Source: Pseudomonadota bacterium (GTDB taxonomy: Bacteria > Myxococcota_A > Polyangia > Polyangiales > Polyangiaceae). From it: 11,645 bases of DNA. The notes below the pieces were generated by a model, which ran no database searches, was not told the origin of the DNA, and worked only from the letters and a program-made list of their open reading frames with translations. The stretch lies in assembly GCA_023460875.1 (NCBI GenBank), contig JAEWOQ010000568.1, forward strand, positions 1 to 11,645, in the 5' to 3' direction. The translations under genes and the position numbers were made by a program. Below, piece after piece: positions 6,904-11,645 of this stretch. Position 1 is the stretch's first letter; each line of letters begins with the position of its first letter.

Positions 6904-8536
6904 GCGGCGCTCCGCGTCGACGCTCGACCAAGGACATCAACTCCTCACGGGTCACGCCCAGGCGCGCCGCCGTCTTTCGCGCCAGCGACGTCTTCGCCAC
7001 CCCCGGCACGAACTGATAGGTCGGCAGCTCCCGCTCGTCGAGCTCGACCTGTAGGAACGAGAGGGGGCGCCCCGCTCCGTGACCGTTGCGCTGGCGCTGC
7101 TCGATGCGACCGGCGAAATCCAGGAAGTGGGTGCTGATCAGGACCTGCGGCTCGAGCTCGTCGAACAGGGAGAGCACGAGCTGGAAGATCTCCTCCCCCT
7201 CCGACGGGTTCGTCCCCGAGCACAGCTCGTCCAGGATGATCACCGCGCCCACGGGCGAGGACTCAAACACGCTGCGGATCCTCAGCAGCTCCGTGCCGAG
7301 GCGCCCCTCGGACTGCTCCGGGCTCACCCGCTCGAGCAGCGACAGAAACATCCCTTCGGACCACGCCAGGCGCGCCGCGCGGGCCGGCACGAAGCTCCCT
7401 CCCTGGCCGAGCACCTGGGTCACGGCCAGGGCCTGCAGGAGCCGCGTCTTTCCGCCCGAGTTGGGGCCCGTGAGGATCACCGTCGCGTGCGCGGGAGCCT
7501 GACGCAGATCGCAAGGCACCGGCGGCTCTGCGCGCTGCGTCAGGAGCCATGGATTGAACAACCCCTCGACGTACCGCTCGGCGCGCCCCGCTGGCTCGAA
7601 GTCGAGCTCGGGGAGACACACCGCGAGACCGCTGCGCTCACATCGGTCTCGAAAGCAGAGCGCCGCCAAGTAGAACTCGATGTCGCTCATGAGCGGGAGG
7701 AGCACGAGCAGGACGTCCTCGAGCTCCGTGAACACCTCGTCCAACAAGCGAATCAGCACGTCGTCGTCGCTGAAACGGTGCCCCCGGAGCAAAGCGGTGA
7801 GGCGGCGCCAGAGCCGGCCGAGCGGCGACGCCGCGAACGCGGGATGCGCCGCCTCCGAGACTCGAACGATCTCGAAGCGCCTCAACCTTCCATCATACCC
7901 CACCTGCAGGCGCGTCTCCAGGACGGCCCGCTGGTTTTCGAAGTCGAGGAGCTGGGCGAGGCGCTCGTAGCTCGACGAGTCCGTCACCTCCCGACCGTAG
8001 GCGCCCAACCGCTTCAGGCCGGATCGCGCGCTCTCGAAGGCTCTCGCGAAGGTGTCGATGGCGGCGCGGATCGCCTGGAGAATCTCGATCCGCCGCTGTG
8101 TGCTCGCTGAGCGGCCCCGCAGCGCGTCGGATCCGCCCAGGGCGGCGCGCAGGGCGACCAAGGCGAGATAACAGCGCTCCAAGCTGGCGCGGTGCAGGGG
8201 GCTGTCCACGAGCTCACGGAGGATCTCTTGGCGGAACTCGACGTGTCGTGGATCGACCGGTGGATGGGCGAGCACCTGCAGCAGTCGGCGGCGATCGATC
8301 GGGATCCGCTGGCCGTCGATGCTCACGTCGAAGCAGCCGTCGATCAGCTCGTCCAGGAAGAGGTCGTCGGCGAAACACTCGGGACGCCAGCGGCTCTCCG
8401 CCAGCTCCGTGAGAGACGCTGCGCAGGCGAGCGCGTCGTCTCCTCCTGCCCTAGCGAACGCGAAGACGAGCGCGCGCTGGAGGGGTCGGATGTCGCCACG
8501 TGGCGTGGGCTCCGCGTGGAGCACGTCCGGTCGCAT
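6854..8536 (-). CDS. MutS-family ATPase without mismatch-recognition domain
   Basis: A 560-residue relative of MutS. The C-terminal ABC-type ATPase is clear: Walker A TGPNSGGKT (Gly357 to Thr364), Walker B VIILDELCSGTNPSEGEE (Asp436, Glu437), the H-loop STHF with His470, and a MutS-like VAKTSLARKTAARLG helix near the end. Residues 1 to about 340 are mainly helical, as in the lever and clamp region. There is no N-terminal mismatch-binding domain with its Phe-x-Glu motif, so classical mismatch repair is unlikely. Short MutS relatives act on recombination intermediates or ribosomes, or have no known role. The ATG at 8536 is preferred because a TATAGAT box lies 10 bases before it; a start at 8605 would add 23 residues. 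The C-terminal 16 codons overlap dinB. Confidence 0.85.
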   Translation of the reverse strand: MRPDVLHAEPTPRGDIRPLQRALVFAFARAGGDDALACAASLTELAESRWRPECFADDLFLDELIDGCFDVSIDGQRIPIDRRRLLQVLAHPPVDPRHVEFRQEILRELVDSPLHRASLERCYLALVALRAALGGSDALRGRSASTQRRIEILQAIRAAIDTFARAFESARSGLKRLGAYGREVTDSSSYERLAQLLDFENQRAVLETRLQVGYDGRLRRFEIVRVSEAAHPAFAASPLGRLWRRLTALLRGHRFSDDDVLIRLLDEVFTELEDVLLVLLPLMSDIEFYLAALCFRDRCERSGLAVCLPELDFEPAGRAERYVEGLFNPWLLTQRAEPPVPCDLRQAPAHATVILTGPNSGGKTRLLQALAVTQVLGQGGSFVPARAARLAWSEGMFLSLLERVSPEQSEGRLGTELLRIRSVFESSPVGAVIILDELCSGTNPSEGEEIFQLVLSLFDELEPQVLISTHFLDFAGRIEQRQRNGHGAGRPLSFLQVELDERELPTYQFVPGVAKTSLARKTAARLGVTREELMSLVERRRGAPPTTRPVPLPLSGDPSG

Positions 8537-8546
8537 CGCCCCGCAA

Positions 8547-8575
8547 TCTATATCACGCACCCAAGACGCCGAAAG
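8547..8575 (-). promoter_or_regulatory. Candidate promoter of the MutS-like gene
   Basis: On the minus strand TATAGA (8547-8552) resembles a -10 box, with TTTCGG or CTTTCG 16 to 17 bases upstream as a poor -35. The box ends ten bases before the ATG at 8536, so a transcript would have a leader of only a few bases. That agrees with the lack of a Shine-Dalgarno there. Confidence 0.35.
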
Positions 8576-8596
8576 CCCGCCAGGGGACTGGCGGGC
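8575..8596 (-). terminator. Candidate intrinsic terminator after the sigma-like gene
   Basis: GCCCGCCA (8575-8582) and TGGCGGGC (8589-8596) form a perfect 8-bp stem with a six-base loop. Read on the minus strand it is followed by a short TTTC. It lies about 80 bases after the stop of the sigma-like gene and just before the MutS-like gene, where a terminator would be expected. The T tract is short. Confidence 0.5.
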
Positions 8597-8600
8597 GGGA

Positions 8601-8626
8601 CTCATGCGGTCGGCTCATGCGGTCGA
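8601..8626. repeat. Two-copy 13-bp tandem repeat
   Basis: CTCATGCGGTCGG at 8601-8613 is followed by CTCATGCGGTCGA at 8614-8626 (12 of 13 identical). It lies between the sigma-like gene and the candidate terminator, in its 3' untranslated region. Confidence 0.7.
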
Positions 8627-8675
8627 GGCTGGCGCGGCGCGGTTGGGCGCTCCCAGGACGGGGAGCGCCGCCGCC

Positions 8676-9416
8676 TCAGGCCTCGAGGAGCTCGAGCTCG
8701 ACGCTGCGATCGAGCTCCATTTCGTCGGCCTCATCCCCATCTCCGTGCTCTTCTCCATGATCTCCCGGGTCCCCATCCGCGGCGCCCTGGAGGCCTTCTT
8801 GCCCCTTCCCCACAGCGCGGAGCTTCGGGTTCAGATCGGCCTCCGTGATCTGTGGGAGGCGTCGCTTGCCCACGGGCCCCTCGTCCACGTAATCCCGCAG
8901 GGACGCCATGTCCTGCAGGGCCTCCAGCTTGGCGAGCGCCTTCACCTCGACCTGACGGATACGCTCCCTGGTGAGGTTCATGATCGCGCCCACGTCTTCG
9001 AGGGTCGTGCCCCCTCGGTCCGCTACATCCAAGGCGCAAGATTCCGTCAGCTCCCAAACCTCGAGATCCGGGAAGTTGAGCTTGATCGCGCCGGTGCGGG
9101 GGGAGACGTCGATGAACAGGTGGTGCTTACAGGAGACGAATGGGCAGGGCCGCGGACCGTCGACACACTCGGAGCGGGTGCGCGGACGCCAGTAGTCGGT
9201 CTCGGGATAGAGCAGACGCCCGATCTCGAGCTCCCGCTTGGTCATGCGCTTGACGCTGATCGTGCGGGCCCGCACGTCGCGCTTGCGACGCGAGCGACGC
9301 TGCTCCCGGGTGATGGGGACCACCTCCGAGTGACGCGCCGACCTCTCGGTTCGCTCCACGCCCTCGACGTCCTCCACACCCTCGACTGCCTGCTCTATCG
9401 CCTTCGCTTCCATCAT
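8676..9416 (-). CDS. Sigma-region-4-like HTH protein with four cysteines
   Basis: A 246-residue protein. Residues 137-164 (TTLEDVGAIMNLTRERIRQV onward) match the -35-binding helix-turn-helix of sigma-70 region 4. No region 2, which would recognise -10, is visible, so it is not a complete sigma factor. Before the HTH, a conserved-looking block holds Cys84, Cys91 and Cys96 (in CVDGPRPCPFVSCKHH) and Cys127 (in ESCALDVADRGG), with nearby His residues. These could bind zinc or an iron-sulfur cluster (inference). The tail after residue 205 is acidic and low in complexity. The ATG at 9416 follows AAGGG with a five-base spacer; a GTG at 9449 is an alternative. It lies 69 bases after the MerR-like gene on the same strand, so co-transcription is likely. 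I recall similar proteins in phages and myxobacteria but know no gene name. Confidence 0.8.
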   Translation of the reverse strand: MMEAKAIEQAVEGVEDVEGVERTERSARHSEVVPITREQRRSRRKRDVRARTISVKRMTKRELEIGRLLYPETDYWRPRTRSECVDGPRPCPFVSCKHHLFIDVSPRTGAIKLNFPDLEVWELTESCALDVADRGGTTLEDVGAIMNLTRERIRQVEVKALAKLEALQDMASLRDYVDEGPVGKRRLPQITEADLNPKLRAVGKGQEGLQGAADGDPGDHGEEHGDGDEADEMELDRSVELELLEA

Positions 9417-9485
9417 CCTTGCCCTTGCCTGCTTCCCGCCGGGAAACACCGATGCCGCCGAGCGGCTTGCCCTCCACTCGCGACG

Positions 9486-10007
9486 TCAGCCCGTCGCCTC
9501 GTCCAACCGCGCCCGAGAGGTCAGCTTCGCCTCGATCTCGCAGAGGCGAGCCAAGAGGTCCTTGCTGGAGTGGCGCGCTTCATCCACGTCTCGAGCGACG
9601 ACCCGCGCCGTAGCGTCCCGCTTCCGCGCGAGGACGACCTCGAGCTGCTCGAAGATCCTGCCGAGCGTCTGCTCGAGCTGCTCGAGGTCGCTCCGCATGA
9701 ACAGGAACTCCTCTTTGATCTGCTCGATCGTGTAATGCTCGGCCATCATGCGCTTGATCTGGAGGATCTGGCGCACGACCCGCACGGGGTACACACCTTT
9801 CGAACCGCGATGCTTTCCCTTCGTGCCCACCCGCACGCTGCGCGGCAGGAGGCCGAGCTGCACGTACTTCCGTAGGGTGGCCTCGCTCAGCGTGACGTCA
9901 TGGGTGGCGAACAGGTCGAGGATCTCGGCAGACGACAACCCCGAAGCATGCTGCTTCTCGATGCGTGCAAGGGTGTTCTCGTCGAAACGGATCATCACGT
10001 CGCCCAC
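9486..10007 (-). CDS. MerR-like HTH transcriptional regulator
   Basis: A 173-residue protein. Residues 24-60 resemble a MerR winged HTH: a first helix (SSAEILDLFATHDV) followed by SEATLRKYVQLGLLPR (41-56), close to the MerR pattern TLRYYExxGLL. A wing (GKHRGSKGVYP, 64-74) and a second helix pair (VVRQILQIKRMMAEHYTIEQIKEE) follow. Residues about 100-165 are charged, heptad-like and probably form the dimer coiled coil. No cysteine cluster for metal sensing is present in the C-terminal part, so the effector, if any, is unknown. The start is GTG at 10007 or ATG at 9995; neither has a clear Shine-Dalgarno. A candidate promoter with a palindrome in its spacer lies about 90 bases upstream, which suggests autoregulation. 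It is first in the minus-strand series. Confidence 0.82.
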   Translation of the reverse strand: MGDVMIRFDENTLARIEKQHASGLSSAEILDLFATHDVTLSEATLRKYVQLGLLPRSVRVGTKGKHRGSKGVYPVRVVRQILQIKRMMAEHYTIEQIKEEFLFMRSDLEQLEQTLGRIFEQLEVVLARKRDATARVVARDVDEARHSSKDLLARLCEIEAKLTSRARLDEATG

Positions 10008-10093
10008 GGCAGGACGACCCGCCGAGCTCCCAATCAGCTACATGTTCGCCGCCGCGGCCGCGCTGTGCGACCCATCGGCCCCGAGGTGCGGCG

Positions 10094-10121
10094 AATATAT
10101 TCCACTGAGTGGATCGCCCAA
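10094..10121 (-). promoter_or_regulatory. Candidate promoter of the MerR-like gene with spacer palindrome
   Basis: On the minus strand TTGGGC (10116-10121) and TATATT (10094-10099, five of six matches to TATAAT) are 16 bases apart. The spacer contains TCCACTGAGTGGA (10101-10113), a perfect odd palindrome with six-base arms. An operator dyad between -35 and -10 is the arrangement used by MerR-family proteins, although their spacers are usually 19 to 20 bases. GAATATATTC at 10093-10102 is itself a 10-bp palindrome. The leader to the start codon would be about 80 bases. Confidence 0.45.
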
Positions 10122-10148
10122 AACACTTTCCTCACGAAAATTTGAGCA

Positions 10149-10227
10149 TGGAAGTCCACGGCTCCATGGACGCGGGATGGAACACGCGCTGGGACATTAT
10201 TTGTCCGTCACCATGGAATGTCCATGG
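10149..10227. promoter_or_regulatory. Cluster of TGGA/TCCA dyads, possible operators
   Basis: Within 80 bases there are TGGA-AG-TCCA (10149-10158), TCCATGGA (10163-10170), GGACA-TTATT-TGTCC (10192-10206) and CCATGGA-ATG-TCCATGG (10211-10227). The last is a perfect 17-bp dyad with seven-base arms. The same half-site family is seen in the palindrome at 10101-10113. They lie between divergent genes and are a plausible binding array for the MerR-like protein or another regulator. Confidence 0.4.
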
Positions 10228-10267
10228 AGACGATTCACCGTCCATCCGCTCCCTGGGCGAGCCTGCC

Positions 10268-10453
10268 CCCTGAGGCGGCCTTCGGCGCGGCCGGCGCGCC
10301 TTTCTCAGGGCCCAGGTCGCGGGTTCCGCGGGGCCTGGACGGGTTCCGCTGGCGTTGGGTTCCGCCGGCGTTGACCCGCTGGGATGGGGCCGCTGGGTGG
10401 GCTGGACCGCCGGTGCGCAGGCCCGGTTCGGGCCTCCGAAGCTCTCTGAGAGC
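10268..10453 (+). other. Series of GC-rich stem-loops, possible structured leader or small RNA
   Basis: Hairpin 1 has an outer stem CCCTGAG/CTCAGGG (10268-10274 with 10304-10310) and an inner stem GGCGCG/CGCGCC (10284-10289 with 10295-10300) followed by TTT. Hairpin 2 has CCAGG/CCTGG (10312-10316 with 10334-10338) around CGCGG-GTT-CCGCG. Hairpin 3 is AGGCCCG-GTT-CGGGCCT (10419-10435). GCTCTC-T-GAGAGC (10441-10453) is a further dyad. Strand is uncertain; plus is given because the hydrolase lies downstream. Random GC-rich DNA also folds, so this is only a candidate. Confidence 0.25.
10341..10372. repeat. Two-copy 16-bp tandem repeat
   Basis: GGGTTCCGCTGGCGTT at 10341-10356 is followed by GGGTTCCGCCGGCGTT at 10357-10372 (15 of 16 identical). 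The segment at 10321 starts with the same GGGTTCCGC and may be a decayed third copy. Confidence 0.75.
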
Positions 10454-10575
10454 CCGCTCGCGCGCAGCCGCCCACAGTTTTGTCCGCATCCTCGAGGGCA
10501 CGGGCGGCCGTCGAGGGGCTGCTCGGCCGCTGCGGCCGTTCATCGCCCGCTGAAATGGTGTAGGTTCCGAGCTCG

Positions 10576-11436
10576 ATGGGGAACGTGCTCGCCCGCGACG
10601 TCACGGCCAGCGGCGTCCGTCTCCGGGTCTCGGAGTGGGCCCGTGAGGAGGTGAACTCGGGGGCCCAGGTGACGCACCCGGTGGTCCTGCTCCATGGGAT
10701 GTTCTCGGCGCGCGACTCCTGGACGGCCTTCGCGGAGGCCATCGACGGCAACTTTCGCCTCATCGCGCCGGACTTGCCGGGCTTCGGCGAGAGCGAGAAG
10801 CCCGCACCCAGCCGCTACCCCTACGACATCGCGGCCTTCGCGGAGGCGATCGTGGATCTCTTCGGGGGCCTTGAGATTGGCCGCGCCCACCTCGTGGGAC
10901 ATGGACTCGGCGGCGCCATCGCTCTGCGCGTAGCGGCACGTCACCCGGAGCTCGTCTCGCGGCTCGTGTTGATGGCCCCCCTCTGTTACTCGACGCACCT
11001 GCACGCCCAGCTCCGCTTCGCCACCGCCCCCCTGCTCGGCGGGCTCCTGTTCAAACAGCTCCTCGGACGCCGCGCTTACCGCGCCTTTTATCGCGAGTGG
11101 GTGAACGGCTCCCTCGATCCCGTGATGGTCGACGCCTACTACACGTCCTTCAGCACCCCCACCGGCAGGAGCGCGCTGCTCGCGACCTTGCGCGCCAACA
11201 TGGACACCCGCGCAGTCGTCGCCGACAGCCGGCTGGTGAAGGCGCCGACCTTGGTGCTCTGGGGAAATCAGGATCGGATGCTGCCGCCGAGCTTCGGGCG
11301 ACAGCTCGCCAAGGAGATCCCTACCGCCGGCTTCGAGCTCGTGAACTCCGAGCATGCTCCCCACGAGGAGCAGCCGGAGGCCGTCACGCACGTCGTGAGC
11401 CGCTTCCTGCGCGGACAGCGGGCGGGGTCCCGCTAG
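10576..11436 (+). CDS. Alpha/beta-hydrolase fold protein lacking the usual nucleophile
   Basis: A 286-residue alpha/beta-hydrolase of the lipase/epoxide-hydrolase type, with no signal peptide. The oxyanion-hole motif LLHGMFSARDSW (His40), DLPGFGESEKP, a charge-relay Asp233 in LWGNQDRMLP and the His region SEHAPHEEQPE (His260) are all in place. The nucleophile elbow, normally GHSxGG, reads GHGLGG with Gly110 (codon GGA) where Ser should be. GGA is at least two base changes from any Ser codon, so a single sequencing error cannot explain it. The protein may be a non-catalytic binding or signalling member, or use another residue. The ATG at 10576 has only a weak GAG upstream. Residues 133-190 form the helical cap. 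It faces away from the MerR-like gene, which makes that regulator a candidate controller (inference). Confidence 0.9.
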   Translation: MGNVLARDVTASGVRLRVSEWAREEVNSGAQVTHPVVLLHGMFSARDSWTAFAEAIDGNFRLIAPDLPGFGESEKPAPSRYPYDIAAFAEAIVDLFGGLEIGRAHLVGHGLGGAIALRVAARHPELVSRLVLMAPLCYSTHLHAQLRFATAPLLGGLLFKQLLGRRAYRAFYREWVNGSLDPVMVDAYYTSFSTPTGRSALLATLRANMDTRAVVADSRLVKAPTLVLWGNQDRMLPPSFGRQLAKEIPTAGFELVNSEHAPHEEQPEAVTHVVSRFLRGQRAGSR

Positions 11437-11458
11437 GAAGAAGGTCCACCGAGGAAGG

Positions 11459-11645
11459 TCAGTCGAGGGGGAAGGCCGCGCTCGGTGGTTGGCCGGGCGG
11501 AGCGGGAGCCGGCGTCGGACTGGTCGCAGAAGGAGCCGGCGCAGGCGCCGGGCTGGTCGTCCCTGGAGTGGCGGCTCCGGCGGCGGTGGCTCCCGGCCTG
11601 GTGGAGGAGCTCGCGGAGGCGGAGGGGGTTCGCTCGGGTCGGGGG
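11459..11645 (-). CDS. C-terminal end of a Pro/Ala/Ser/Thr-rich protein (partial)
   Basis: On the minus strand a frame is open from the window edge to a TGA at 11459-11461, giving 61 codons. The product is made almost wholly of Pro, Ala, Ser, Thr and Gly, with two copies of a TSP(A/T)PAPAP unit, and ends PSAAFPLD. Its codons favour G or C at the third position as in the other genes. Such tails are common as linkers or cell-envelope segments, but no domain is visible and no function can be given. It converges on the hydrolase with a 22-base gap. The low-complexity sequence makes the call uncertain. Confidence 0.5.
   Translation of the reverse strand, partial: PRPERTPSASASSSTRPGATAAGAATPGTTSPAPAPAPSATSPTPAPAPPGQPPSAAFPLD

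Larger units (their letters stand above)
10008..10575. other. Divergent intergenic region, no convincing gene
   Basis: These 568 bases separate the MerR-like gene from the alpha/beta hydrolase. Reading frames exist on both strands but have no recognisable domain or ribosome binding site. The left half (about 10091-10240) is clearly richer in A and T than the rest of the window and holds a promoter-like element and several dyads. The right half (about 10268-10453) is GC-rich with repeated stem-loops and a tandem repeat. The last 120 bases show nothing clear except a weak TAGGTT about 20 bases before the hydrolase start. Confidence 0.7.

Noticed and set aside
7079..8110. Plus-strand open frame of about 343 codons
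   Set aside because: Shadow of the MutS-like gene; its residues show no recognisable motif.
9433..9445. TTCCC-GCC-GGGAA palindrome near the sigma-like gene start
   Set aside because: The arms are only five bases and it stands alone, so it is not good evidence for an operator or terminator.
8319..9875. Plus-strand open frame of about 518 codons across three minus-strand genes
   Set aside because: It is antisense to genes with clear domains, has no domain of its own, and long antisense frames are expected at this GC content.
10218..10553. Plus-strand frame of 111 codons before the hydrolase
   Set aside because: No ribosome binding site or domain; the composition is Arg, Ala, Gly and Pro as expected from translating GC-rich non-coding DNA.
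1..11645. CRISPR array, tRNA, rRNA, insertion sequence or prophage
   Set aside because: No regularly spaced repeats, cloverleaf, rRNA motif, transposase or integrase was seen on either strand.

Overview
The window is very GC-rich, with coding third positions dominated by G and C. The protein set (acetylglutamate kinase, RluA-type pseudouridine synthase, PurH, a small ribbon-helix-helix protein, a divergent M19 dipeptidase, Pol IV, a short MutS-like ATPase, a cysteine-containing sigma-region-4-like protein, a MerR-like regulator and an alpha/beta hydrolase) most resembles a Myxococcota (delta-proteobacterial lineage) chromosome. That assignment is inference from composition and gene style; no rRNA or other phylogenetic marker is present. 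There is no phage, transposase, CRISPR, tRNA or rRNA signature.

Layout. Plus strand, 19-3754: argB overlaps rluA by the GTGA start/stop arrangement, then after about 206 bases comes purH with its own Shine-Dalgarno site. Plus strand, 3901-6903: a 106-residue RHH-type protein, then an M19-like dipeptidase and dinB (Pol IV) separated by only 23 bases. Minus strand, 10007 down to 6854: a MerR-like regulator, a sigma-region-4-like HTH protein, a candidate terminator, then a MutS-family ATPase whose 3' end overlaps the 3' end of dinB by 50 bases. Plus strand, 10576-11436: an alpha/beta hydrolase facing away from the MerR-like gene across a 568-base non-coding region. The right edge probably carries the Pro/Ala/Ser/Thr-rich C-terminus of a minus-strand gene running off the window.

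How the genes relate. argB (arginine), purH (purines) and rluA (RNA modification) are housekeeping. dinB and the MutS-like gene meet tail to tail and are both linked to DNA damage or DNA structure, but on opposite strands. The MerR-like and sigma-like genes look like a small regulatory unit.

The least ordinary signals are: an alpha/beta hydrolase with Gly where the nucleophile should be; an M19 dipeptidase with two metal ligands changed; a G10 run and 12-bp GC-only inverted repeat inside dinB, just upstream of its beta-clamp-binding motif; a 13-bp palindrome in the candidate promoter spacer of the MerR-like gene, followed by a cluster of TGGA/TCCA dyads and GC-rich hairpins in the divergent intergenic region; and a four-cysteine sigma-like protein. 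I did not find a clear new multi-gene system. These are individual leads.
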